Of a stretch of DNA of 61,688 bases, positions 1 through 8,325 are shown piece after piece. The stretch's first letter is position 1; every line of letters starts with the position of its first letter. The notes beneath the pieces were generated by a model. It was not told the DNA's origin. It saw only the letters and a list, made by a program, of their open reading frames with translations, and did not search any database. The position numbers were made by a program, and so were the translations under genes. The stretch is taken from the NCBI GenBank assembly GCA_014879535.1, contig JACSRX010000039.1, positions 1 through 61,688 on the forward strand. The letters are read 5' to 3'. This stretch comes from Chthoniobacterales bacterium. Its GTDB lineage: Bacteria > Verrucomicrobiota > Verrucomicrobiia > Chthoniobacterales > JACTMZ01.

Positions 1-19
1 AGATGTGTATAAGAGACAG
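1..19. other. Tn5 mosaic end (library adapter)
   Basis: The first 19 bases, AGATGTGTATAAGAGACAG, are identical to the transposon mosaic end used in Nextera-type tagmentation libraries. They sit exactly at the edge of the window and interrupt a coding sequence, so they are almost certainly untrimmed adapter rather than genome. Genomic sequence starts at base 20. Confidence 0.95.
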
Positions 20-809
20 GTGGTGGAGGTGGCGGCGGCTGTTGGACGGTGTCGTGGCGATTGATCAAGTTGTCCATGACTCCGGCCGCCTGCGTGGCGG
101 GGTTATCATGCACGGGCGTGGGGAGCACTCCATCAGCTTCCCCGAGCGTTCCGTCGCGAAGCTGGGCCTCCTGATCGGTGACTGTTTCGAGGATCAGGCC
201 ATAGGATGCAAGATCGCCGTCCTTGATGAGCTTCGAGGTCTTCAGAATGCGCTTGATGTCCACCGTCATCGGGTCGGGGAGCCTGCGGGCGTCGGCAGCC
301 ACCGAAATCATCTGCCCCGGGCCGACGAGCACCGATTCGCCAAGATGCCCGGTGAGGGAAACCCTGACGGTTCCTTCCAACACGATGATTTTCACGATTC
401 CAGGGTTGCCCGGACTGTGCTCCATCATGACCGTCGTGCCGGTAATGGCCGCGGTCACCGGGGCGCTCCGGATGGTGGCGCCGCCTGCATCCTTGGGAAC
501 TTGCAGCAGGATGGCCCCCTGCTCGAGGTCCAGCTGGCGGGTGCCGCGCTCAAAGCTGAAAAGGGTGTTGGAGCCGAGACGGGTGAGCGTGTTGTCGGCG
601 AATGTCAGTTGCGCGCGCGACCCGGATCCCGTGCGGACCCCCGTGCTGCCACTGATGACTTCTCCGAGGGTGGCGGCCTGGGCTTGGGCGCCCGGCGGGA
701 TGACCTCCACGTTGTTGACGATCTTGGTCACGGTGGCTTGGTTCAGGCCGGCGGCTGAAGACCAGACGACGGAGGCGACCAGCAGCGCGGGGGTGAGCAG
801 GGCTCTCAT
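20..809 (-). CDS. FecR-domain secreted protein, 3'-truncated by contig edge
   Basis: Reading from the ATG at 809 gives a signal peptide (MRALLTPALLVASVVWSSAAG) followed by a FecR-type domain. Seen in the sequence are GSTGVRTGSGSRAQLTF, the following D-N-T-LTRLG segment and AITGTTVMMEHSPG, the usual FecR pattern of a TG-S-x-L-F core and a second half with G-T. The frame stays open to the window edge and ends in a run of prolines, so the C-terminus is missing. FecR domains act in the periplasm, classically passing a signal to an anti-sigma system; here no sigma factor or TonB receptor is adjacent. The start lies 5 bp after the stop of the upstream barrel gene, so the two are probably one operon. 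It has no stop inside the window. Confidence 0.8.
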
Positions 810-814
810 GGTGG

Positions 815-1771
815 TCAGAACTTGAACAGGGCCGAGATGCCGGCGCCCGTGTTGAGGACGGAGTAGGTGAAGAAATTGTCGTTGGATTCGTTGAACGAGG
901 CGGAGACCGAGCCGTTGATGCTGAATTGCTCGTTGAATTTGTAGGAGAGGGCCGCGCTCAGGATCTGGTTCCAATCCCTCCGGCTGATCTCGGCAAACGG
1001 AAGATAGGCGAGCTGGTAGAAGAGGTTGGCCTGGATGTGGCGCGTGAGGTTCGCTTGGTATCCGCCGAGCAGGGCGAAGCGGTTGCGAAGCGAATAATCC
1101 GGGAAACCGCCGAGATTGAGATCGGTCTGGAAGGAGACCACGGCGGAATGGGCACGGCTGAAAACGAAGGGCTTCTGGAGACCCATCCGGATGGTCTGCT
1201 GCTGGAAAATCGAATCGCTGGCGTCGGCGTCGGTCAGCATGTTCCAATTGTAGCGGGCGAAGAACGAAAGATCCTCCAAGTCTCGGAGGACGTAAATCAA
1301 GCCGCCACCCACGTCCAAGCTGTTGAAGCTGAGGCCACTGAGGTCGGCATAACGGAAAAACTGCTGCATGACCGTTGCTTCACCGAAGAGGTTGCCGCTG
1401 ATGCGGGGAAGCCAGGATGCCCCGAGTTGGACGGCGGTGAGCCAATCCCCTTGGGGGTTGCTGCTGCTGAGCGCCGCATTGCTCGTATAGAACTCGGAGG
1501 CATTGGCGAAGATGGTGAAAGCCTTGTAGCGTGAATCGGGAACGAGCACCCGTTGCTCCCCGAGGTCGCTGTCCGACGGGCTCGGGGGGGCGAACGCCGG
1601 TTCGGGGGAGAACAGGCGCCCGGTGGTCGCGTTGACCATTTCACTGCGGCTTACATCGGCATCCGTCGAAACTTGGCGGGGGGGAGGGGTTTGGGCTGGG
1701 ACCACAGCGCCCGACAGGGCCAGGATCAGAGCCACAGGGATTATCCGTGAGTGCAGGGTCTTGGGGTCCAT
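815..1771 (-). CDS. outer-membrane beta-barrel protein
   Basis: The 318-residue product begins MDPKTLHSRIIPVALILALSG and has a signal peptide ending near VPAQ. The body consists of alternating aromatic/polar strands (for example SLRNRFALLGGYQANL, HIQANLFYQLAYLPF) and terminates in phenylalanine (ISALFKF), the usual end of a barrel recognised by BamA. No enzyme motif is visible. An upstream in-frame Met at 1825 exists, but only the start at 1771 puts the signal peptide at the N-terminus. It is divergent from the CHASE2 cyclase (73 bp between starts) and precedes the FecR gene. The fold is confident; the function (pore, adhesin or sensor partner) is not known. Confidence 0.75.
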   Translation of the reverse strand: MDPKTLHSRIIPVALILALSGAVVPAQTPPPRQVSTDADVSRSEMVNATTGRLFSPEPAFAPPSPSDSDLGEQRVLVPDSRYKAFTIFANASEFYTSNAALSSSNPQGDWLTAVQLGASWLPRISGNLFGEATVMQQFFRYADLSGLSFNSLDVGGGLIYVLRDLEDLSFFARYNWNMLTDADASDSIFQQQTIRMGLQKPFVFSRAHSAVVSFQTDLNLGGFPDYSLRNRFALLGGYQANLTRHIQANLFYQLAYLPFAEISRRDWNQILSAALSYKFNEQFSINGSVSASFNESNDNFFTYSVLNTGAGISALFKF

Positions 1772-1844
1772 AGGCGGATGGCTTCCCCATCCCATAAAAC
1801 ACAGTGATTGTGCTGCCAAGAACATTCATGCCAGTTTGTGGCGA

Positions 1845-3959
1845 GTGAAAACCGGCCAGGTTTGGAGAAGCGCGCTGTTCACGTCGTCCCGGCGTTCGGT
1901 GATCCTCTTCATCCTGTGTTCTGCATGGGCGGTGATATTCGCCCTGTTGGCCGGCCCGGTGCCGATTGTTCCCCTTGAATTGGCCGATTTCTCGCTTCAA
2001 GACGCGGTGGTGCGGCACGGGGTGAAGACGGCCACACCCGAGGATTTTGTCTTCCTGGCCGTCGATGAGGCTTCCCTTGATCTCGACCAATTGGACCCGG
2101 AGGAGATCGAGGCATCCTCCTCGCTGACACTCATGTCGCGGGAGTTCCCGTGGTCCCGGGCGGTCTATGCGGAAATGATCGAAAAAGTCCTCGGGGCGGG
2201 GGCCAAGGTTGTGGTTTTGGATGTCAGTTTTCCCAAGGAGGGCCCGGGGGACGAGGTTCTCCGGGATGTTCTCGACCGGCACCGTGAGAGGGTGGTTATC
2301 GGCTCGGTTTTCGAGAATGCCTCGGCGTCCGATGGCTCTCTGTCCAACCTTTACCGTGAACCTTCCCCCTCGGTGTTGCCGCCGGGCGCGGTGAGGGATG
2401 GTGTCGTCGGCTATGTGAATTTCTGGCCCGAGCCGGACCGCGTGGTTCGCGGCGCGCATTACCGGATCAATGACGGGGAACTGCTCGGGCGGCCGGAGGC
2501 AGGCTGGGAGGATAGGCGATCCCTCGCCTCGCTTGCACTCGAGAAGGCGGGGGAGGCCGGCCGGGTGCCGCGCTTCGGGCTGATGCGCTTCTGCGAACCG
2601 GAGTCCTTCCGGACCGTGCCATTGTGGATGATATTTGTCCCGGATCTTTGGGATGCCAATCTCCAGAATGGGGAAATTTTCCGAGACAAGATCGTCCTGT
2701 TGGGGCCGCTGGCCAGCCGCTTTCGCGATCATTTCCGCACCCCGGTTGGCACGCTGCCCGGGCCCGAAATCCACCTGCATGCCATGGCCGCCGCACGCGA
2801 GCAGGCTTTTTATCGAAGGGCCTCCTCGGTGGCGGTCATGGCAACCTGTCTTGCGATGGGGCTTGCCGCATTCGGGGTGAGCATGGTGCTTCGGAAACCC
2901 CTGATTGCCCTGGGTGTGCTCGGCGTTCTCGTGCTCGGCTACGGATTGGCGACACTTCTGATCTTCAACCTTTTGGACATCCTTCCGGGCCTGTTGTATC
3001 CGGTTGGCACGCTGGTCTTCGCGGGGTTGACCGCGTTCGCCTACGACTTCTCGCTTGAGCGCCGCGAGAAGGCCCGCGTGCGGAGGAGCCTCGAGCGCTA
3101 TGTCTCCCGCGACGTCGTGAGGGAACTCCTGGACTCCGGCAGCAGCGTGCTTGCCGAGTTGGGGGGCACGCGCAAGGACGTGGCGGTGCTGTTTTCCGAT
3201 CTTCGCGGTTTCACCAAGCTCTCCGAGCGTGCCGATCCCGCCGTGCTGGTCTCCCATTTGAACGAGTATCTCGGCTCGATGGTGGAGATCGTTTTCCGCA
3301 ACAACGGAACTCTCGACAAATTCATCGGCGATGCGGTGATGGCGGTCTGGGGAACGATCCAATCCGCCGGTGCCGGCGGGGATGCGCGGCGTGCCGTGCA
3401 GACGGCCCTCGACATGCTGGCTGCCGTGGCGCGCCTCCGCAAGGAATGGCTCCGGCGCGATGCTCCCGACCTGCGCCTTGGCATCGGGCTCCACTACGGC
3501 CCCGCCATTTTCGGAAACATCGGATCGGATTTGAAGATGGAACCGACCGTGATCGGCGACACGGTCAACCTGGCTTCGCGGCTGGAAAGCCTGACCAAGC
3601 ACTACGGCCTGCAGCTTCTGCTGAGCGGCAGCGTGGCGGATGCGGCGGCGGGAGGGTTTCCCTTCCGCACCGTGGACACGGTGCGGGTTGTCGGGCGCGA
3701 GGCGCCGGTGGCCATTTACACCGTGCCACTCGACGGGGAAAACCTCGTCATGCACCCGGATTGGCTCGATGCCCACGAGCGGGCATGGGCCTGCTACCGC
3801 GGGCGCCGCTTCGAGGAGGCGGCCGGGCTGTTCGCCGAGGTTGCGGTGGCTTCCGTGGGGGATGCCTTGATCGCTGACATGCTTCAGCGTAGCCGCGAGT
3901 TTGACGCCAATCCGCCGGGCCCCGAGTGGGAGCCTGTGACCGTGATGGGCAGCAAATAG
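1845..3959 (+). CDS. CHASE2-domain adenylyl cyclase
   Basis: The 704-residue membrane protein has one N-terminal membrane segment (about residues 18-37), an extracytoplasmic CHASE2 sensor (about 45-310), three further membrane helices (about 328-402) and a class III nucleotidyl cyclase domain (about 440-625). The cyclase has both metal-binding Asp residues (FSDLRGFTKLSE and KFIGDAVMAVWG), the adenine-selecting Lys (LDKFIGD) with Thr in TVIGDTVN, and the transition-state Asn/Arg in DTVNLASRLE. That combination predicts an active class IIIb adenylyl cyclase making cAMP. No in-frame ATG lies near the first helix; GTG at 1845 is the best start, with weaker upstream alternatives. CHASE2 ligands are unknown, but genomic pairing with FecR proteins is known in several phyla and is seen here. 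Confidence 0.85.
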   Translation: MKTGQVWRSALFTSSRRSVILFILCSAWAVIFALLAGPVPIVPLELADFSLQDAVVRHGVKTATPEDFVFLAVDEASLDLDQLDPEEIEASSSLTLMSREFPWSRAVYAEMIEKVLGAGAKVVVLDVSFPKEGPGDEVLRDVLDRHRERVVIGSVFENASASDGSLSNLYREPSPSVLPPGAVRDGVVGYVNFWPEPDRVVRGAHYRINDGELLGRPEAGWEDRRSLASLALEKAGEAGRVPRFGLMRFCEPESFRTVPLWMIFVPDLWDANLQNGEIFRDKIVLLGPLASRFRDHFRTPVGTLPGPEIHLHAMAAAREQAFYRRASSVAVMATCLAMGLAAFGVSMVLRKPLIALGVLGVLVLGYGLATLLIFNLLDILPGLLYPVGTLVFAGLTAFAYDFSLERREKARVRRSLERYVSRDVVRELLDSGSSVLAELGGTRKDVAVLFSDLRGFTKLSERADPAVLVSHLNEYLGSMVEIVFRNNGTLDKFIGDAVMAVWGTIQSAGAGGDARRAVQTALDMLAAVARLRKEWLRRDAPDLRLGIGLHYGPAIFGNIGSDLKMEPTVIGDTVNLASRLESLTKHYGLQLLLSGSVADAAAGGFPFRTVDTVRVVGREAPVAIYTVPLDGENLVMHPDWLDAHERAWACYRGRRFEEAAGLFAEVAVASVGDALIADMLQRSREFDANPPGPEWEPVTVMGSK

Positions 3960-4117
3960 GGGCGCGTCGGCGCAGTCTGGGAACCGTCTGTTGTGCCTTG
4001 GGGCGGGGACACCTCGCCGCAAGGCGTCCGCGAAGACTGCCTTGCCATTGCACTCGGCGGCGAATGGGTGGCGTCTCCGCTTCGGACTGTGCGGTGATCC
4101 GCCGTGCTCCCTTGCCT

Positions 4118-4150
4118 GAAAAAAAGAACCCGCGCCGAAAGGCGCGGGTC
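4118..4150 (-). terminator. rho-independent terminator
   Basis: On the minus strand a perfect 9-bp GC-rich stem (ACCCGCGCC/GGCGCGGGT, arms 4128-4136 and 4141-4149) with a four-base loop is followed by a run of seven T (4119-4125) after GTTC. It lies 24 bp beyond the stop of the minus-strand gene ending at 4174. No T run follows the stem on the plus strand, so it serves the minus strand only. Confidence 0.85.
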
Positions 4151-4173
4151 CATGATTCGGGACGAGATGCCGC

Positions 4174-6267
4174 CTAAATTTCGACGATCTCTCCGGCAAG
4201 GGTCGCCTTCAGGCGCAGGAACTTCTTCGCGTCGCCATCGCGCTCGACGCTGAACACCTTGCGCTCGCAACCTTCAGGCACTCCGGTCTGGTCCACGCCT
4301 TGGCCGGCACCGGCCACCGTGACACCGACCGTGGTCCACGGTCCGACCGTGAGGTCGTCGGTGGTTTCCCCCTCGATCGTGAGATCCGGATCATCGATGC
4401 GGACGATGGCCGTGATCGAGAGGGTGGTGGCGTTGATGCCGGTGACCGAAGCCGTGCTGTCCGCAGTCGGGCTGGCGGCACCGCCGATGGCGTATTTCAA
4501 GACGAGATCGGGTGTGGCGGGCTCGCCACCGCTCCACTCAGCGAATGTGGTGCCACCATCGTTGTTGCTCCAGAAGACCAAGCCGAGATCCTGCGGATCG
4601 TCCGCGGGTCCGAGCACGAAGGTGCGGTTCTCGACAGGGTTGCCGTTGAGGAGTTCATAGCCGCTGTTGGTTGTCACATCGGCGCTGAAGAACTTGTATT
4701 GGACGGTCGACGCTTCCGCGCCACCGATCGGGAAGGTGCCGGAGTAGATGTTCCCGCCTTGGTCGGTGAGCTGGTAGGTCTCGCCGCCGGTGCCCCAGTC
4801 GTTGAAGCTGCCCGTGACTTTCACGACACCGCCTTCCGTGAAGGTGCCGAGTTCGACCTGCACGCTCATGTCAACGGCGAATGTCACATCGCGGGACTGC
4901 GGGACGACGTCCTGATTGTTCCAGAAAACAACCGGCAGAACTTGAGCAGGCAGCGGCTCGCCGTCCTCGTTGAGTTCCAAGGTCGCTTGGCGGTTGTCGA
5001 TGCTCTCGTAGCCGCTGTTGGGCATGCCCGCGCTGTAGAACTTGTAGAACAGGGATTGTCCTTCCAATCCGGCGATGGTGAATGTTCCGGTGTAAATCCC
5101 GTCCTCATCCTCATCCACCAGCGGCGGATTCGTTTCAGTGGTGTCCCAGTCGTTGAAACTGCCGACGACGAGCACATCCTGAGTTTCGGGGTCGAATGTT
5201 GCCAACTCGATCTGGACGTTCATGTCCACCGAGAACTCGACGTCGCGGACACCTTGGATGTTGTCGAAATAAGCGAGCGGCAGGCTGAGCGCCTCCTCAG
5301 GCATCTGGAAGGTGCGGGTCAGATTCTCTGGAAACGCTTCAAAAAGCCCGATGTCGAAAATTGCGAAGCGGTAGTCCACGATGGACGATGCCGGGGCCGT
5401 GACCGCGATGGTTCCCGAGTAAATGGGGCTCTCGGGTTCGATCGGGTCGAGAATGTTCTCGGTGTAATCGTCGCCATTGAACGATCCGGCCACCGTCACG
5501 TAGTCCACCTCGGGATCGAAATTTCCGGAGGCGATCTGGTAGCTCATGTCCACGGTGAACGTGATGTCCTGCGGAATGACCAGTGCCGAGTTGTTCAGCA
5601 GGTAAGACGAGATGCCGGTGTTTGTGCTGGACGTGTAGGGCCCGCCCCAACCGGTGACCGAGACATTCGGGTTCGAAAGGGCGTCAATCGCACTGTCGCC
5701 TTCTCCGGAGCCGGACGAGTAGGCGTCGAAATAGATCGTGTCGCCGTTGGTCACCCCGAGGTTGGCCTTGCTGACCACGTAGCTGATCGTCGAGGTTCCG
5801 TTGGTGTTGGTGGTGAAAGTGTAGCCTGCGATCCCGGCCGGACCGCTCCAGTTGGTGGTGCCATAGGTCCACAGCTGCCTGCCGCCGCCGCCGTTGACCC
5901 ACGAGCCGATCCAGTGGGTCATGCCGTTCGTGTCGCCGGCGAGGAGCCGGATGGGGCGGTTCCAACCGTTGCCGTTGGTGTTGGTCGCGCCTTCGGCTTT
6001 CATGTTGGCGATGCCGATCATGAAATTGCCCCAATCGGTCCCGGCGATATTGCCGTTGACGGTCATGTTGAAGAGCACATCGGTCTCGGTATCGGAGACC
6101 TCCATTTTCACGATGTCCAGCGTGCCACCCCCGGTCGAGACGTTGGTGGAGATGTCCCCGACCGCGTCCGCGTAGATCGTCGGCTGGGCTTGGAGGGTTG
6201 CGGTGAACAAAAGAGCGGCTGCACTCAGGAGAGCGAGGCCGCGCACGGGGAGGGAGCGGGATTTCAT
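4174..6267 (-). CDS. large secreted protein with carbohydrate-binding-like repeats
   Basis: The 697-residue product starts MKSRSLPVRGLALLSAAALL and has a signal peptide ending near LQAQ. The N-terminal third (about 28-230) resembles DOMON/CBM9-like beta sandwiches. Three tandem repeats follow, each opening with D-[IV]-x-F-[TSA]-V-DM and containing V-x-[VAG]-GSFN-[GD] and a Y-[ST]-GT motif, with two of them also carrying a YKF motif, like starch-binding (CBM20/48-type) modules. The last about 107 residues form a module also present at the end of the protein encoded at 13130-16591 (GPW-x-T, GVPEG, LRL near the end). No catalytic motif was recognised. An alternative start at 6291 adds MQTDHPSS. 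The gene has its own terminator and is divergent from the pseudopilin operon, possibly as cargo of that system. Confidence 0.75.
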   Translation of the reverse strand: MKSRSLPVRGLALLSAAALLFTATLQAQPTIYADAVGDISTNVSTGGGTLDIVKMEVSDTETDVLFNMTVNGNIAGTDWGNFMIGIANMKAEGATNTNGNGWNRPIRLLAGDTNGMTHWIGSWVNGGGGRQLWTYGTTNWSGPAGIAGYTFTTNTNGTSTISYVVSKANLGVTNGDTIYFDAYSSGSGEGDSAIDALSNPNVSVTGWGGPYTSSTNTGISSYLLNNSALVIPQDITFTVDMSYQIASGNFDPEVDYVTVAGSFNGDDYTENILDPIEPESPIYSGTIAVTAPASSIVDYRFAIFDIGLFEAFPENLTRTFQMPEEALSLPLAYFDNIQGVRDVEFSVDMNVQIELATFDPETQDVLVVGSFNDWDTTETNPPLVDEDEDGIYTGTFTIAGLEGQSLFYKFYSAGMPNSGYESIDNRQATLELNEDGEPLPAQVLPVVFWNNQDVVPQSRDVTFAVDMSVQVELGTFTEGGVVKVTGSFNDWGTGGETYQLTDQGGNIYSGTFPIGGAEASTVQYKFFSADVTTNSGYELLNGNPVENRTFVLGPADDPQDLGLVFWSNNDGGTTFAEWSGGEPATPDLVLKYAIGGAASPTADSTASVTGINATTLSITAIVRIDDPDLTIEGETTDDLTVGPWTTVGVTVAGAGQGVDQTGVPEGCERKVFSVERDGDAKKFLRLKATLAGEIVEI

Positions 6268-6396
6268 GGAGGATGGGTGGTCTGTCTGCATCACGTTACC
6301 CGTTTCCGTCCCTTCCGGCAATGACTTTTTTGTTGTTCTGGTCACAGAGGGGCGGCCCCTCCGTTCAGAAACAAATCGTCGCCCCAAAAAAAAGAC

Positions 6397-6423
6397 TTGA
6401 CCCCGCCTCGCGGTGTTTACAAT
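6397..6423 (+). promoter_or_regulatory. candidate sigma-70-type promoter, near-leaderless
   Basis: TTGACC (6397-6402) and TACAAT (6418-6423) are separated by 15 bp, a little short of the usual 16-18. Transcription would start about 7 bp after the -10 box, at about 6430, almost on the ATG at 6432 of the first pseudopilin gene. It would therefore give a leaderless or nearly leaderless mRNA. The boxes are read directly from the sequence; promoter activity is inferred. Confidence 0.4.
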
Positions 6424-6431
6424 GTGAATAC

Positions 6432-6965
6432 ATGGAAAAGAGTCGGCAGCCCTCCCTCGGCAGTCGCGGGCAAGCGTCCAAGCGTCTGGATCCCCCTGCA
6501 ATCACCGGGTTCCCATCGCTCGCTCCCGCCTTCACTTTGGTCGAATTGCTGGTGGTGATGGCTGTCATCGCAATCCTTGCGGGGTTGAGCCTCACAACCT
6601 TGGGGTATGTGAACCGCAAGGGCGGGGAGTCACGGGCCAAGGCCGAGGTCGCAGCGCTTGCCGCAGCGATCGACAGTTTCAAGCAGGATCACGGCGCGTA
6701 TCCGTCAAACAAGAGCGTGTTGTTCAGCGAGCTGACCGGCACGGCGACCGGGTCCGGCGCCATCAACAAGACCAAGGTTTATTTCGAGCCGACCCCGCGA
6801 ATGCTCAAGACCAACGGAACAGTAGTGACCTTCGTCGACCCTTGGGGGAATGACTACAACTACAATCCGACCAGCCCCTCGAACAACGTGGGGTTCTTCG
6901 ATCTTTGGAGCACGGGAAGCGGCGGCTCGGGCAGCGCCAACCAAGCTGATTGGATTATCAATTGA
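6432..6965 (+). CDS. GspG-like pseudopilin
   Basis: This 177-residue prepilin has a long 33-residue polar leader, then the type IV prepilin motif AFTLVELLVVMAVIAILAG. Cleavage is expected before Phe34, with the conserved Glu at mature position 5. The globular part carries the GspG-type order FKxDxGxYP (FKQDHGAYP) and D-P-W-G-N-D-Y, as in major pseudopilins of type II secretion. The residue before the cleavage site is Ala rather than Gly. It is the first gene of a tightly packed operon: the next gene starts at 6950, inside this one. It could be the major pseudopilin of the cassette, but no GspD/E/F gene is in the window. Confidence 0.8.
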   Translation: MEKSRQPSLGSRGQASKRLDPPAITGFPSLAPAFTLVELLVVMAVIAILAGLSLTTLGYVNRKGGESRAKAEVAALAAAIDSFKQDHGAYPSNKSVLFSELTGTATGSGAINKTKVYFEPTPRMLKTNGTVVTFVDPWGNDYNYNPTSPSNNVGFFDLWSTGSGGSGSANQADWIIN

Positions 6966-7681
6966 AAACCAAAGCCACAGTTTGCAGGCATGGATCCTTG
7001 GCGGCGGCTCCGCGGGATACGGGCTTTCCGCCCGTTTCCGGGCGCTCCCCCCGGACGCGTCCGGGCGGATTCACCTTGGTCGAGATGCTCGTGGTCATTG
7101 CCATCATCGGCGTCATCACCGCCCTCACTCTTCCCTCGCTGCAGGGGCTGTTCGGTGTGGCGGGTCGCCGTGGTGGCGTCAATGTCCTGGCCGGGGCGGT
7201 GGAACAGGCTCGCTTGTTGGCCCTGCAACATGGCGTCCCCACCTACGTGGGATTTCCGGATCCCGGCAGTTTCGCAGACAAGGAAGTGGCTCTCAACTCC
7301 GTCATCGTCTTCCGCGAGCAGCGCGATGAGGAGAGGTTCAGCGGAACCAACAGCACCAATCCGTATACCATGGTCAGCCGCTGGCTGCGATATCCCCGGG
7401 GTGTCTTCATTGACCCGGAAGCTCCAGACTTCAAGACGACCAACATCACCGCGGCCAATTTTCCCAAGCTCTCGGGCGCCGCGGTGGGCAATGTCGTGGC
7501 CATCCGGTTCGACCGCTACGGCAAGCTCAAGCCCGAGACCCCGGTCACCATCCGCATTGGGGAGGGGGTTGTGGATGGTGCGGGCGTCACTTTCAGGCCC
7601 AACCCGGAGCATTACACCCAGCTCCGCATCCAGCCGCTCACGGGCAGGGTAAAGATCTTCGATCAGGTTCTGGAGCAATGA
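6950..7681 (+). CDS. GspH-like pseudopilin (Verru_Chthon cassette D-like)
   Basis: The 243-residue protein has a 40-residue leader ending in GG and the prepilin motif GFTLVEMLVVIAIIGVITAL. The body is GspH-like: the segment QARLLALQHGVPTYVGF is the typical helix-strand pair after the membrane helix. It overlaps the previous gene by 16 bp and the next by 4 bp (ATGA). Size, leader and position match the D member of the Verru_Chthon cassette described from Verrucomicrobium spinosum and Chthoniobacter. That family assignment is by recall, not by search. An alternative start is the TTG at 6962. Confidence 0.75.
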   Translation: MDYQLKTKATVCRHGSLAAAPRDTGFPPVSGRSPRTRPGGFTLVEMLVVIAIIGVITALTLPSLQGLFGVAGRRGGVNVLAGAVEQARLLALQHGVPTYVGFPDPGSFADKEVALNSVIVFREQRDEERFSGTNSTNPYTMVSRWLRYPRGVFIDPEAPDFKTTNITAANFPKLSGAAVGNVVAIRFDRYGKLKPETPVTIRIGEGVVDGAGVTFRPNPEHYTQLRIQPLTGRVKIFDQVLEQ

Positions 7682-8325
7682 AAACGACAAGACACAGGGA
7701 ACGGGGAAAACGGGACACGGAGTGCGTGCTGGCCGGGCCTCCCGCCCGTCTCTTTTCGCCCGCAACTTCCCACCCTGAATCCGTCCCGGGCGGATTCAGC
7801 CTCGTCGAGGTGGTCATCGCCATCGGCATTTTCGCCTTTGTCATCGTCGGCATCATCGGCCTGTTCCCGGCGGCGCTGCGCATCCGCAGCGAGTCGGCTC
7901 TCGACACGCGGGCGACCATGATCGCCCAGCAGATGATGGTGGCGGTGGACACGGCTTTGAATTTCACGAATACCACCGGCACGGCCATTCCCACCGGCCC
8001 CACCAACGGCAATCCGGCGGTCATTTACACAAACCTGACCAATGTGACAAAACCCGTCGTTGTTGGATACCAGGCCCGGAGTGCGATGCCCTACTATCTC
8101 TACCAATCCAACTCGGCCTCCTCGTGGACCAATGCCGGGGCTGCCGATCCTGAGATTGTCTCATCCGCGGGTTCACATTCCATCGACACCTTGGTTCGCA
8201 TCGCCGCCGATACCAACAATCTGACCAACCTTGCCCGGATCACCATCGAGGTGCGCTCCCCGGCGGCGCTGGCCCTGAGCAATTCCCGCGTGGTGACCTT
8301 CACCACCTTCCGCCCATACCCATGA
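7678..8325 (+). CDS. prepilin-type protein (Verru_Chthon cassette B-like, GspI/PilV-like)
   Basis: The 215-residue prepilin has leader ending VPGG and motif GFSLVEVVIAIGIFAFVIVGI. Cleavage would be between Gly and Phe, with Glu at mature position 5. The region after the helix (LFPAALRIRSESALDTRA) resembles GspI/PilV minor pseudopilins. The mature domain is rich in Asn and Thr, as are the other exported proteins here. It overlaps both neighbours by ATGA, so translational coupling is likely. In type II secretion systems minor pseudopilins I, J and K form the tip complex; the next two genes supply J-like and K-like partners. Confidence 0.75.
   Translation: MKTTRHRERGKRDTECVLAGPPARLFSPATSHPESVPGGFSLVEVVIAIGIFAFVIVGIIGLFPAALRIRSESALDTRATMIAQQMMVAVDTALNFTNTTGTAIPTGPTNGNPAVIYTNLTNVTKPVVVGYQARSAMPYYLYQSNSASSWTNAGAADPEIVSSAGSHSIDTLVRIAADTNNLTNLARITIEVRSPAALALSNSRVVTFTTFRPYP

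Noticed and set aside
1641-4199. 852-residue open frame on the minus strand
   Set aside because: It runs opposite the CHASE2 cyclase, whose active-site motifs are all present on the plus strand.
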